From Eubacteriales bacterium (lineage in GTDB: Bacteria > Bacillota > Clostridia > Oscillospirales > Butyricicoccaceae), in NCBI GenBank assembly GCA_030539335.1, contig JAUNSG010000002.1, positions 1-64,000 of the forward strand: a stretch of DNA of 64,000 nt, written 5' to 3'. A program made the position numbers and the translations under genes. The notes beneath the pieces are model-generated. The model was not told the DNA's origin. It made no database searches and saw nothing but the letters and a program-made list of their open reading frames with translations. Positions 14,002-23,266 of the stretch are shown piece by piece (position 1 is the stretch's first letter; every line of letters begins with the position of its first letter).

Positions 14002-15261
14002 TCAGATATTGTGCCGATATCTTCCCCAGCGTTTGGACCCGCACAGGGCCAAAAGCAACGCAAAGACGGAGAATACCAGCCACATCAGTACTGCTCCTCT
14101 CCAACCGAAGTGCTCTGCAACCGCACCAATTCCATAGCTGGAGAGTGCGGAACCCAAATAAGCCGAACAGTTGAGCACGCCGGTGATCGAAGAGGAACGT
14201 CCAATGACACCGAAGTGGATCGGTATCAGATTGATTAACATAATATTCGAGCCAACCATACAGGTGCTGGCAATGGTCATCATAAGAAGAGAAAGGATTG
14301 CATTGCTTCCACAGACAAAATACAGAACAATCAGCGAAAAAATGGTAATAAGAAAGAAGCCTTCCGATCCATTGAACTCATTGTGAATATGATTTTTTGC
14401 AATTGCCTTCGTAAGAAACACACCGGAAATATTAATCAGCGGCAGAATAATCGCCAATGCAACCGAAAGAGATGTTCCGAAATGAAAATTCTCTGTCATC
14501 AGCGAGGGAACCCAGGCCTGAATGCCATCACGCAGCATGCCATGTGACAAGGCACCCACAACCGCAAAGATCACTCCGGACAGAATCATCAGATGAAGTA
14601 AGCTGTCCCCATTTTTCTGTTCCTGTTCATTTAATTCTACCGTCTCGATTTCGCCATTCTCTTCTGTCTGCCGTTCCATCATCGTCATACGGTACATCCA
14701 GTAGAGTGAAGTCACGATCATCATCACAGACGAAATCAGGAACACACTACGCCATCCAAATGTCATCAGCATAACCGATGCGAGCAGATACACAAGCACC
14801 GTCGCCAAGGGATAGGTAATCGCTGCGTCACTGCAAGACTTCTTCCTGCGTTCCGGCGGCATCATCTCCGCGAAAATACGGGCAACGGGTGACCAGACAA
14901 ATGACTGAAACACTCCATTCAACGCCCAAAGCGCAAGCATACTATAATAAGAGCCAGAGATTCCCATCAGCAGATTTAGAATCGCCGAACCCATGACGCC
15001 GGTAAACACTAGCTTTTTTGGGCTGACACGGTCCCCAATCATGCCGCTGAAAATCTGAAATACTCCATAAACGCCACACAGTGCGGTTCCAATTAACCCT
15101 GCCTGGCTTTTGCTCAGCCCTTCTGCGGTAATGAGTTCCGCCATAACTGCTGAATAGCTCAACCGGCCAAACAATGCGACAATATAAGTTACCGCACACA
15201 GAAAAAACAACCGTCCCGCGAGTGCACGCGGGCACACCTTACGTGTTAGAGTACCGCTCAA
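14002..15261 (-). CDS. MFS transporter (OPA/UhpC-like)
   Basis: 419 aa, about 12 hydrophobic segments with a central charged loop (about residues 195-215, rich in Glu). The N-terminal half carries GDRVSPKK between helices 2 and 3, the MFS loop motif. Overall pattern (LFGRLSYSAVMAELI...GLIGTALCGVYGVFQIFSG) resembles organophosphate:phosphate antiporter-type members, so a sugar-phosphate or organic anion is a possible substrate; this is uncertain. TTG start at 15261 with AGAGGGAAG upstream. Single gene with its own promoter; it is the first chromosomal gene next to the prophage site. Confidence 0.82.
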   Translation of the reverse strand: MSGTLTRKVCPRALAGRLFFLCAVTYIVALFGRLSYSAVMAELITAEGLSKSQAGLIGTALCGVYGVFQIFSGMIGDRVSPKKLVFTGVMGSAILNLLMGISGSYYSMLALWALNGVFQSFVWSPVARIFAEMMPPERRKKSCSDAAITYPLATVLVYLLASVMLMTFGWRSVFLISSVMMIVTSLYWMYRMTMMERQTEENGEIETVELNEQEQKNGDSLLHLMILSGVIFAVVGALSHGMLRDGIQAWVPSLMTENFHFGTSLSVALAIILPLINISGVFLTKAIAKNHIHNEFNGSEGFFLITIFSLIVLYFVCGSNAILSLLMMTIASTCMVGSNIMLINLIPIHFGVIGRSSSITGVLNCSAYLGSALSSYGIGAVAEHFGWRGAVLMWLVFSVFALLLALCGSKRWGRYRHNI

Positions 15262-15299
15262 CTTACTTCCCTCTTTTTTGTAAATTTCAAAACGGGTTC

Positions 15300-15328
15300 A
15301 GTATACTGCGTTCCTCTTTTTCCGTCAA
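15300..15328 (-). promoter_or_regulatory. Promoter of the MFS transporter gene
   Basis: Minus strand TTGACG (15328-15323), 17-base spacer, TATACT (15305-15300), 39 bases before the TTG start. Confidence 0.8.
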
Positions 15329-15413
15329 TCCTCAAACACAACAGGAATTCTTCCAAACAGACCGGCTTTTTCCGTTAGGTTTTCGTTGATAACACCTTGT
15401 TCTATCCACAGGA

Positions 15414-15442
15414 AAAAAGCACGCGGGAGATATCCCACGTGC
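15414..15442 (-). terminator. Intrinsic terminator after mutY
   Basis: Minus strand GCACGTGGGA, loop TATC, TCCCGCGTGC, then six T. Ends the glgX-mutY unit 9 bases past the mutY stop. Confidence 0.88.
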
Positions 15443-15450
15443 TTTGTCTG

Positions 15451-16503
15451 TCATTCTTTTTCCCTTCGGCCTTCCGTCAAAACCTGCAGGGCTTGTCTGC
15501 GAAAGACGCGAAATGCCGATGGCAATGCAATTTCCTCCTGCAGCTCCTCTGCCGAAGCCCAGTGAAATGCGCCTTCTTCCTTTACCTGTGCAATCATCCC
15601 CGTCATATGCCATTCCAAATGGGAAAAAATATGCTTTGCCTTTTTTCCCTCCCGAAGATGAAAAGGTGCGATCCCGATATCCGGTTCTTCCGTCTCAAGG
15701 AAATTGGGAAATTCCCACATGCCGGAAAGCAAACCGTTCGACGGACGTCGGCGCAATGCAACCCTTCCCTCGCGGAACAGCAGATAAACCACACGCTGTT
15801 CGATCGGACGCGCTTTCTTAGCCGCCTTCCTCGGAATCTCCTCTTGTCTCTGGTGTTGGAAACTCAGACACAGGGCGGCTAAGGGACATCCTTCACATTT
15901 CGGCGTTCCATTTGGCAGACAGACCATCGCACCAAGCTCCATCAGCGCCTGATTAAAATCGCCTGGTCTCTCCTGCGGTATCACCGGTACAATCATCTCG
16001 GTCACCGCCTTCTTCACTGCCGTGGAACGGATGTCCCATTCCTTCTCCAGAATACGCGAAATGACACGCAGCACATTTCCATCTACCGCGGTGCAGACTT
16101 CGCCATAGGCAATGGAGGCAATCGCTCCTGCCGTATATTCGCCAATCCCCGGGAGTCGGTTCAGCTCTTTGCTTGTACACGGTAATCTTCCGCCATATTC
16201 CTCGCAAACCACTTTGGCTGCTCTTTGCAGATTTCTCGCCCGGCTGTAATAGCCCAAGCCCTCCCACAGCTTCATCAGCTGTTCTTCCGGCACCTGCGCC
16301 AGAGCCGAAATCGTTGGAATTTCTGCGAGGAATCGTTCATAATATGGTTTTACCGCCTCGACACGCGTCTGCTGAAGCATAATCTCGGATACCCAAACAC
16401 GATATGGCTCCGGATTTTCCCGCCAGGGAAGAATCCGGCGGCTGGAATCGTACCAGTGCAGCAGACAGCCGGCGGCCTGCGCAAGCCGCTGTTGCTCTGT
16501 CAT
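15451..16503 (-). CDS. mutY: A/G-specific adenine DNA glycosylase MutY
   Basis: Removes adenine mispaired with 8-oxoguanine (base excision repair). 350 aa, usual length. Helix-hairpin-helix LPGIGEYTAGAI (about residues 116-127) followed by catalytic Asp in TAVDGNVLRV, a 4Fe-4S cluster pattern C-x6-C-x2-C-x5-C (CLPNGTPKCEGCPLAALC, about 193-210), and a NUDIX-like C-terminal domain (GMWEFPNF) that recognises 8-oxoG. Its start overlaps the glgX stop as ATGA, so the two are translated together, an unusual pairing. Confidence 0.96.
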   Translation of the reverse strand: MTEQQRLAQAAGCLLHWYDSSRRILPWRENPEPYRVWVSEIMLQQTRVEAVKPYYERFLAEIPTISALAQVPEEQLMKLWEGLGYYSRARNLQRAAKVVCEEYGGRLPCTSKELNRLPGIGEYTAGAIASIAYGEVCTAVDGNVLRVISRILEKEWDIRSTAVKKAVTEMIVPVIPQERPGDFNQALMELGAMVCLPNGTPKCEGCPLAALCLSFQHQRQEEIPRKAAKKARPIEQRVVYLLFREGRVALRRRPSNGLLSGMWEFPNFLETEEPDIGIAPFHLREGKKAKHIFSHLEWHMTGMIAQVKEEGAFHWASAEELQEEIALPSAFRVFRRQALQVLTEGRREKE

Positions 16504-18713
16504 AACAGCTTTGCCTGCGCAATAATGACCGAGCGGGGCTGCATATGAAAGACTCCGTTATAAATCTTCGGCATGTCCTCCGGCTCATAGCAATCCCCCG
16601 GATGCCCACTGTTGGTATCCACCGCCAAGTACCACTGCATCTGGCCCGGAAGCTCCGGCAGACGGATAATGTGTTCTTCCCAGTGTGCATTAATGCCTAT
16701 ATAGATGATGTCATCCTCGGTATTCGACCGATTGCGTCCGGCAAACGTCACACCGATCATCCGGGTATCCTCGCGATAATTGGCATCCCACGGCTCAATG
16801 GAATGCAAGCTGTGCTCCGGGAAACGGCTGCGCGCCGGTGCGGTGCGCTTCCGCAGAATCGGATGCATTTTGCGGAAATGGATCATATACTTGAAAAATT
16901 CAAACAGATCCCGGTTTTTATCCAAAAGGCTCCAATCCAGCCAGGAGATCTCGTTATCCTGACAGTATGCGTTATTATTTCCAAACTGCGAATTGCCGAA
17001 CTCATCGCCTGCCAGAATCATCGGCGTACCGCGGGAGCACATCAGGACGGCAATGGCATTCTTCTGCATCCGACAGCGGAGATTATTAACATAGATGTCA
17101 TCCGTCTGGCCTTCTACTCCACAGTTCCAGCTGTTGTTGTTGTTCTCACCATCCGTATTATCCCAGCCGTTGGCTTCATTGTGCTTCTCATTATAGGAAT
17201 ACAGATCGGCAAGCGTAAATCCATCGTGACAGGTCAAGAAATTGACGGATGCACATTCTCCGCGCACCTCCGGACGATACAGGTCCGGAGAGCCGAGAAT
17301 CCGATACGTCGCCAGCGTTGCCATTCCCTGGTCTCCCTTGAGAAAACAGCGCATGTCATCGCGATACTTTCCGTTCCATTCCGACCATCGGTTTTCTCTG
17401 GATGGGAACGATCCCACCTGATACAATCCGCCGGCATCCCATGCCTCCGCGATCAGTTTTACACCGGCCAGAATCGGGTCAAATGCAAGCGATTCCAGCA
17501 AAGGAGGCCGGTTCATCGGCGTGCCATCCTCATTTCGTCCGAGAATGGAGGCCAAATCAAAACGGAACCCATCAACATGGTATTCTACGACCCAATGCCG
17601 CAGACATTCTACAATCAACTGATGCACGATCGGATGGTTGCAATTGACGGTGTTTCCACAGCCACTGAAATTATAGTACGATCCATCCGGCGCGAGCAAA
17701 TAATAAATATTGTCAACACCCTTAAAAGAAAAGATGGAACCGTTCTCGTTCCCTTCTGCCGTATGGTTAAATACGACATCGAGAATGACCTCCATGTTAT
17801 TCTGATGTAGCTGCCGAATCAAACGGCGCAGTTCGTCGCCGACGTTGGTAAACTCCTTGCGGGAAGAATAGGCCGTATTCGGTGCAAAAAAGGCAACCGG
17901 GTTATAACCCCAATAATCCAGCAGCAGCGTTCCCTCATGCACACGCATATCATGCATCTCATCAAACTCAAAGATCGGCATCAGCTCGACTGCATTGACA
18001 CCGAGTTCCTTCAAATACGGGATCTTTTCCATCAGTCCGTCAAATGTGCCCGGATTGAGAACCCCAGAGGAATCATGCCGGGTAAAACCGCGGACATGTG
18101 TCTCATAAATAATCAGATCATTCATCGGGATCTGCGGCTGCCGCACACCATGCCAGTCAAATCCGCGCGTTGCGACACGCGCACGATATTCAAACCCGGT
18201 CAGCGGTTTGGTGCCCCAATCGGACTGTCCGGCTACCGCACGTGCATATGGATCGAGCAGCAGGTTCTTGCGGTCAAACAGCAATCCCTTTTTCGGATCA
18301 TAAGGACCGTCCATCCGGTATGCATATTCAAACTCTGCAATGTTCAATCCGAATACAATCATCGAATAGACATTTCCGATCCGGTATTCTTCCGGAAATG
18401 GAAGAACAGCAAATGGTTCCTCCTTATGCGGCTTAAACAGAACCAGTTCTACATACGTAGCATTCTGCGAATGGATTGTAAAATTTACTCCGCCCAGAAT
18501 CTCAAATGCACCATTTTGCTGACAGTGTCCCAGCCGTGTCTTAAAGCCACTGATCTCCCGGACGGGATAGGTCGCCTGCTCGGTCAAGCACATCAAAGAT
18601 GTAACATCATTAAAAATGGGATGGACCCTTCCAGCCAGATCTTCTTTTTCCGAATCTATGCACGGTACAAATCCCAGCGCATTATCCATATTCATCGATT
18701 CAATTCCGATCAT
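16500..18713 (-). CDS. glgX: Glycogen debranching enzyme GlgX/isoamylase
   Basis: GH13 enzyme that cleaves alpha-1,6 branches in glycogen or limit dextrin. 737 aa. N-terminal CBM48-like domain (about 50-180), then the (beta/alpha)8 barrel with VFNHTAEG, nucleophile Asp near residue 386 in DGFRFDLAS, acid/base Glu near 424 in IAEAWD, and Asp in LTCHDGF near 495; C-terminal beta domain. The start at 18713 is chosen because AGAGAGGTG lies upstream; the frame's ATG at 18743 has no RBS. Own promoter at 18759. Coupled to mutY downstream. Confidence 0.94.
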   Translation of the reverse strand: MIGIESMNMDNALGFVPCIDSEKEDLAGRVHPIFNDVTSLMCLTEQATYPVREISGFKTRLGHCQQNGAFEILGGVNFTIHSQNATYVELVLFKPHKEEPFAVLPFPEEYRIGNVYSMIVFGLNIAEFEYAYRMDGPYDPKKGLLFDRKNLLLDPYARAVAGQSDWGTKPLTGFEYRARVATRGFDWHGVRQPQIPMNDLIIYETHVRGFTRHDSSGVLNPGTFDGLMEKIPYLKELGVNAVELMPIFEFDEMHDMRVHEGTLLLDYWGYNPVAFFAPNTAYSSRKEFTNVGDELRRLIRQLHQNNMEVILDVVFNHTAEGNENGSIFSFKGVDNIYYLLAPDGSYYNFSGCGNTVNCNHPIVHQLIVECLRHWVVEYHVDGFRFDLASILGRNEDGTPMNRPPLLESLAFDPILAGVKLIAEAWDAGGLYQVGSFPSRENRWSEWNGKYRDDMRCFLKGDQGMATLATYRILGSPDLYRPEVRGECASVNFLTCHDGFTLADLYSYNEKHNEANGWDNTDGENNNNSWNCGVEGQTDDIYVNNLRCRMQKNAIAVLMCSRGTPMILAGDEFGNSQFGNNNAYCQDNEISWLDWSLLDKNRDLFEFFKYMIHFRKMHPILRKRTAPARSRFPEHSLHSIEPWDANYREDTRMIGVTFAGRNRSNTEDDIIYIGINAHWEEHIIRLPELPGQMQWYLAVDTNSGHPGDCYEPEDMPKIYNGVFHMQPRSVIIAQAKLL

Positions 18714-18758
18714 CGGAGGTTCACCTCTCTCTACTTCTTTCATAAAGCATATGTATTT

Positions 18759-18787
18759 ACTATATCAACTTTTTATACACTTGTCAA
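18759..18787 (-). promoter_or_regulatory. Promoter of glgX-mutY
   Basis: Minus strand TTGACA (18787-18782), 17-base spacer, TATAGT (18764-18759), about 45 bases before the glgX start. The stretch 18788-18960 between this promoter and the secF terminator shows no convincing gene. Confidence 0.87.
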
Positions 18788-18961
18788 TTTTTTGCGTTTA
18801 ATTTTAGAGTGCGTTTCCAAATTCGGCATACGCGCAAAGGAAATACATTCTTTGCAGAATCCCATCGAAATCATTTGTATTCCAAAAAAATCCAAAACGT
18901 ATAAAGATGAGAAGATATGCCATTGCTGCAATCCCACTCCAGTATACCCACTTTCTCCAAA

Positions 18962-18991
18962 GAAAAAGCAGCCAGACATCCGTCTGACTGC
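18962..18991 (-). terminator. Intrinsic terminator after secDF
   Basis: Minus strand GCAGTCAGAC, GGAT loop, GTCTGGCTGC, then TTTTTC, 17 bases past the secF stop. Confidence 0.88.
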
Positions 18992-19008
18992 TTGTAAAAA
19001 CCAAACGC

Positions 19009-20094
19009 TTAGCGCTTTTTCTTTTTTCTCTTGTTCTTCTTCGAATTATTCTTTCTCGGAAGCGGCTGCTGTGCCGGTGCCGGTTGCTTGGGCTCTTCCA
19101 CAGAGGCTTCCGGTGCAGCCTTCGGCTCCTCTTTCTTCGGCTTTCCGCTATCCTTAGAACCCAGCTTAGCGGAAGCTTTCGCCTGACGGTTCTTGCGGAT
19201 CAGGGAGCGGTACTTCGCCCACAGCGATCCAGCGAGGAAGATAGACGAATAGCCGCCGGCCACAATGCCGACAATGATCGGCAGTGTAAACTGACGCAGC
19301 GAGGTTACACCGAAAATAAAGATCATGCCAATGGTCAGCAAGGTTGTAATCGAGGTAAACAGCGTACGGCGAACCGTCTGCCAAACACTGGTATCCACAA
19401 TTTCATCAAAGCTTTCCCGACGCGCAAAGCGGCGATTCTCACGGACACGGTCGAATACAATAATCGACGCGTTGATCGAATAACCCAAGATCGTCAGTGC
19501 AACGGCAATGAAACTGGTATTAAACGGAATCTGTAAAACAATATAAGCGGACAAAATAACCAAAAGGTCATGTGCCAGACAGGTAACCGCTGCCAATCCG
19601 GAGGTGAACTCAAATCGAATCGTGATATACAGCAGCATCAGGATAACGGCAATGACAGCCGCTGTAACCGCCTTGTTTTGTGCTTCACGGCCGATTGTCG
19701 CATTGACATCCGAAACATTTTCGGTGTCCTTATCCTCCAGGTTGTACGTCTCCTGCATTGCCTCAACTATTGCCGACTGCTGTTCGTTGTCCAGCTTCGT
19801 GCACTTGATCAGAACCGATTCGTCGTTCTCACCGGTCTTCTGTACGGTGGACGGAGCCACGCCGCAGGCGTCCTCAACCAGCTTTGGAATATCCTTTCCG
19901 GACATGTCACTGGTGACTTCTGTGTGGAGGTTAAAGGTAAGACTGGTACCGCCGACAAAGTCAACGTCCATATTGAACAGATTCAGGCCAAACGGAAGGG
20001 TAACCAGTCCAACCAGACCCGGCGCAATCAGTATCAAAGAGATAATTGCGAAAATCGGGAATTTCTTCACGATAGAAAAACGTTTCTTTTCCAT
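19009..20094 (-). CDS. secF: Protein translocase subunit SecF
   Basis: Membrane partner of SecD that uses the proton-motive force to pull secreted proteins through SecYEG. 361 aa, six transmembrane segments, VDFVGGTSLTF near the N-terminus and the GYSINASIIVFDRVREN motif in helix 4/5. The C-terminus carries a long Pro/Ala/Lys tail ending in a basic stretch (KKNKRKKKKR), longer than in many homologues. Start at 20094 has AGGAGAGGAG upstream; it follows secD after 17 bases. Confidence 0.96.
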   Translation of the reverse strand: MEKKRFSIVKKFPIFAIISLILIAPGLVGLVTLPFGLNLFNMDVDFVGGTSLTFNLHTEVTSDMSGKDIPKLVEDACGVAPSTVQKTGENDESVLIKCTKLDNEQQSAIVEAMQETYNLEDKDTENVSDVNATIGREAQNKAVTAAVIAVILMLLYITIRFEFTSGLAAVTCLAHDLLVILSAYIVLQIPFNTSFIAVALTILGYSINASIIVFDRVRENRRFARRESFDEIVDTSVWQTVRRTLFTSITTLLTIGMIFIFGVTSLRQFTLPIIVGIVAGGYSSIFLAGSLWAKYRSLIRKNRQAKASAKLGSKDSGKPKKEEPKAAPEASVEEPKQPAPAQQPLPRKNNSKKNKRKKKKR

Positions 20095-20111
20095 ATTACT
20101 CCTCTCCTTTC

Positions 20112-21404
20112 TCACGCGCCGTAGAGCTTCGGATTGCGAATTTTAAAGTCGACAATCCGTTTCAGCAGGAAACGAGTAACAGTAACTGCCGTAAACATCG
20201 ACAGAACGACGCCGATACCAAAGGTCAGCGCAAAGCCGACAACCGTACCGGAGCCGAAGAAATACAGGACAATGGCTGCGATAATCGTCGTGATATTCGA
20301 GTCAATAATCGCCGTCCATGCGCGGCTGAAGCCGGAATCAATTGCAGAGCGAACCGTCTTGCCGTTGCGCAGCTCATCCTTGATACGTTCAAAGATGATG
20401 ACATTTGCATCAACCGCCATACCGATTGAGAGGATGATACCCGCAATACCCGGCAGGGACAGATTGACATGGGCCACCGTCAGGATGACCGCGTCAAGGG
20501 CCGTATAGAACATCAGGGCAATCGACGCAACTACACCCGGTACGCGGTACATGACAATCATGAACACCATGACCAGAAGGATGCCAATGCCGCCGGCCAT
20601 CAGGCTGGTGGACAGTGCTCTCTCACCGAGGGACGGGCCTACCGCGCTCATGGAAACCTCCTCCAGCGTAAACGGGAGCTGACCGATGTTGATCTGCTCT
20701 GCCAGCGTCTTGGCCGAATCCGCGTCAAAGCTGCCCGAGATGACACAGCCGCCGCCGGTAATGCCGGTTTCCGCATACTCGCTGCTGACACTCGGCGAGG
20801 ACAAGGTCTGATCATCCATGACAATCTTTATGTAGTTCTCTCCATCCTCTGCCTGTGCGGCAAGCTTGGTCGCCTCCGTCCACTTTTCCGCCGCTTCATC
20901 GGTGAATTCGACGTTGACATAATGCTCATCCGCAACCGATGTCTGATCGATCTTACCATAGCCGGCCGAAGCGCTCTTGATGTCCGCGCCGCTGAGGATT
21001 TCCTCGCCATCGGCATTCAGGAACTGGAGCTGCGCAGTCGCGCCCAGAACCTCCACCGCCTCCTGCGGATCGGAAATTGCCGGGATATCGACCTTAATGC
21101 GGTTGTCGCCTACCAGCTCCACCGTCGCTTCCGTGTAGCCGAGCGAATCCAGACGTTTGGTCATCATCGCCTGTACCGAATTCATATCGGATTGCAGGTT
21201 CGAGGTGTTGTACCCATCCGGCAGTTGTGCTTCAAATGTGATGGATGAACCGCCTACCAAGTCCAGTCCACGGCGGATGCCGTTTTCCTCATCCAGTACA
21301 TTTGGGATATGAACTGGTCCGACGGTGAGTCCAAAGATAGCCGTACAGCACAGTAAAACAATTACCAGCAGAACAGCCACAAAGGACAGAATACTCTTTT
21401 TCAA
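20112..21404 (-). CDS. secD: Protein translocase subunit SecD
   Basis: 430 aa membrane protein of the Sec accessory complex. N-terminal signal-anchor, GIRRGLDLVGGSSITFEA (P1 head entry), a large outside domain (about residues 45-265), then five membrane helices with GMAVDANVIIFERIKDELR. TTG start at 21404 with AGGAGG 8 bases upstream. Forms an operon with secF. Confidence 0.97.
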   Translation of the reverse strand: MKKSILSFVAVLLVIVLLCCTAIFGLTVGPVHIPNVLDEENGIRRGLDLVGGSSITFEAQLPDGYNTSNLQSDMNSVQAMMTKRLDSLGYTEATVELVGDNRIKVDIPAISDPQEAVEVLGATAQLQFLNADGEEILSGADIKSASAGYGKIDQTSVADEHYVNVEFTDEAAEKWTEATKLAAQAEDGENYIKIVMDDQTLSSPSVSSEYAETGITGGGCVISGSFDADSAKTLAEQINIGQLPFTLEEVSMSAVGPSLGERALSTSLMAGGIGILLVMVFMIVMYRVPGVVASIALMFYTALDAVILTVAHVNLSLPGIAGIILSIGMAVDANVIIFERIKDELRNGKTVRSAIDSGFSRAWTAIIDSNITTIIAAIVLYFFGSGTVVGFALTFGIGVVLSMFTAVTVTRFLLKRIVDFKIRNPKLYGA

Positions 21405-21440
21405 ATTAGTCGCCTCCTAATTGTGACAATGAACGGTTAT

Positions 21441-21469
21441 ATTATAAACGAAACTACTCTTGAAGTCAA
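21441..21469 (-). promoter_or_regulatory. Promoter of secDF
   Basis: Minus strand TTGACT (21469-21464), 17-base spacer, TATAAT (21446-21441), 37 bases before the secD start. Confidence 0.87.
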
Positions 21470-21602
21470 ATAAACTGACCGGATTCCGCAAAAAACAGCG
21501 GGGCGGCGCCCATCTTTTACTCCATTCCGGTCTGTTCCCCTCACCGCCGCACAAAACAGGCTATCGCCCTGTATTCTCGGATTTCCGGCAGGCCAGCGGC
21601 AC

Positions 21603-21633
21603 AAAAAGTCCCGGCAGGATTTCCTGCCGGGAC
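21603..21633 (-). terminator. Intrinsic terminator after purB
   Basis: Minus strand GTCCCGGCAGGA and TCCTGCCGGGAC (12 bp) with a tight AA-centred loop, then TTTTTGT. Lies 24 bases past the purB stop. The remaining sequence 21470-21600 shows no gene. Confidence 0.9.
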
Positions 21634-21656
21634 AAATGCTCTTGCTTGAAACGGAA

Positions 21657-23087
21657 TTAAAGATTGATCTCCACCTGAAGCTCCTCGTCATCCAGATACG
21701 GCTGAATGCGCGGCATGACATCGTTCGCAACAAAATCCTCCACCTGCTGCGGTGCACGGCCGATATATGCCTTCGGATCAAGCTCTGCCAGGATTTCTTC
21801 CTTGGTCAGGCCGAACATCGGATCCGCAGCGATGCGGTCAATCAGGTCATTGTCCAGACCCTCTTCCTTGACGCGCTTGCCGGCAGCCATGGAATGCAGA
21901 CGGATCTGTTCATGCAGCTCCTGACGGTTTCCGCCGCGCTTGACGGCACTCATCATGATGTTCTCCGTTGCCATGAACGGCAGCTCATTCATCACGCGCT
22001 GCTCGATTACCTTCGGATATACTACAATCCCCTCGGCAATGTTAATCATGATATTCAGAATCGCATCGATACCGAGGAAGGCCTCCGGAATGGAAATACG
22101 CTTGTTTGCCGAGTCATCCAGTGTGCGCTCAAACCACTGTGTCGCCGAGGTGATCGCCGGATTGAGTGTGTCCGCGATGACATAGCGAGCCAGCGCACAA
22201 ATGCGCTCCGAACGCATCGGGTTGCGCTTGTACGGCATCGCAGAGGAACCGATCTGGTGTGCCTCAAACGGCTCCTCCAGCTCCTTCAGATGCTGCAGCA
22301 GACGCATGTCCGTGGCAAACTTGCTGGCAGACTGGGCAATGCCACCCAGCGTTGCGACAACCTGAGCATCGATCTTGCGGGAGTAGGTCTGGCCGGAAAC
22401 CGGAACCACACCGGCAAAGCCGAAGTCCTCCGCAATCATCTGCTCCATCTTCTTGATCTTCTCATGGTCGCCGTCAAACAGCTCCATGAAGCTGGCCTGT
22501 GTACCGGTCGTGCCCTTCGAGCCGAGCATACGCAGGTTGGCAATGCGGAATTCCACCTCATCCAGATCCATCAGCAGCTCATTGATCCAAAGGGTTGCGC
22601 GCTTGCCGACCGTGGTCAGCTGTGCCGGCTGGAAATGGGTGAAGCCCAGCGTCGGCTGATCCTTGTGCTCCTGCGCAAATGCCGTCAGCTTGCGAATGAC
22701 AGCGACCAGCTTCTTACGCACCAGAAGCAGGCCTTCCTTGAGCTGGATGATATCGGTGTTGTCGCCGACATACGCACTGGTTGCACCCAGATGGATGATA
22801 CCGGCAGCCTTCGGGGCGACCTTGCCAAAGGTATAGACATGCGCCATGACGTCGTGACGCACTTCCTTTTCCCGGGCCTTTGCCACTTCATAATCAATGT
22901 TGTCAATGTTCGCCACCATCTCATCGATCTGCTCCTGCGTGATCGGAAGACCCAGTGACTTCTCTGCCTTAGCCAGAGAAACCCACAGCCGTCTCCAGGT
23001 GGAGAACTTCATATCCGGCGAAAAGACATACAGCATCTCCGGGCTTGCATATCTCGAACAAAACGGGCTTTCATATATCTTGCTCAT
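21657..23087 (-). CDS. purB: Adenylosuccinate lyase
   Basis: Purine biosynthesis: splits SAICAR and adenylosuccinate, releasing fumarate. 476 aa, fumarase/aspartase superfamily, with the signature GSSAMPYKRNP (catalytic Ser loop) and conserved TSAYVGDNTD and GFTHFQPAQ segments. The start at 23087 (MSKIYESPFCSRYAS) has AAGGA 8 bases upstream and matches homologues; an upstream in-frame ATG at 23111 lacks an RBS. Monocistronic with its own promoter and terminator. Confidence 0.97.
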   Translation of the reverse strand: MSKIYESPFCSRYASPEMLYVFSPDMKFSTWRRLWVSLAKAEKSLGLPITQEQIDEMVANIDNIDYEVAKAREKEVRHDVMAHVYTFGKVAPKAAGIIHLGATSAYVGDNTDIIQLKEGLLLVRKKLVAVIRKLTAFAQEHKDQPTLGFTHFQPAQLTTVGKRATLWINELLMDLDEVEFRIANLRMLGSKGTTGTQASFMELFDGDHEKIKKMEQMIAEDFGFAGVVPVSGQTYSRKIDAQVVATLGGIAQSASKFATDMRLLQHLKELEEPFEAHQIGSSAMPYKRNPMRSERICALARYVIADTLNPAITSATQWFERTLDDSANKRISIPEAFLGIDAILNIMINIAEGIVVYPKVIEQRVMNELPFMATENIMMSAVKRGGNRQELHEQIRLHSMAAGKRVKEEGLDNDLIDRIAADPMFGLTKEEILAELDPKAYIGRAPQQVEDFVANDVMPRIQPYLDDEELQVEINL

Positions 23088-23138
23088 ACTATCGTTCCTT
23101 TCCCGGCGCACTTCTCCGCGCCGAATACAACTATTCCT

Positions 23139-23167
23139 ATTTTAGGGGATAACCGCGAAAACTTCAA
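23139..23167 (-). promoter_or_regulatory. Promoter of purB
   Basis: Minus strand TTGAAG (23167-23162), 17-base spacer, TAAAAT (23144-23139). The ~50-nt leader holds a GGCGC...GCGCC hairpin at 23105-23122; too short for a purine riboswitch. Confidence 0.72.
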
Positions 23168-23266
23168 TATCATTTGTACACAAATCGCCCGGTATTTTCC
23201 CAATGAATTAGGACCCACTGATACAAATCCGGTATCGGCAGGTCCTGTTTTGATTCTAAGAAATAA

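Noticed and set aside
16545..17810. 421-aa plus-strand frame inside glgX
   Set aside because: Antisense to conserved GH13 barrel motifs; no RBS; shadow of the coding strand.
18804..19004. 66-68 aa minus-strand frames between glgX and secF
   Set aside because: They overlap the secDF terminator hairpin and have no RBS; the gap is better read as terminator, spacer and promoter.
17937..19157. 406-aa plus-strand frame across the glgX start and secF end
   Set aside because: Runs through the glgX promoter and the secF terminator on the other strand; composition unlike a protein gene.
21636..22958. 440-aa plus-strand frame inside purB
   Set aside because: Antisense to purB, which has all family motifs; no promoter or RBS.
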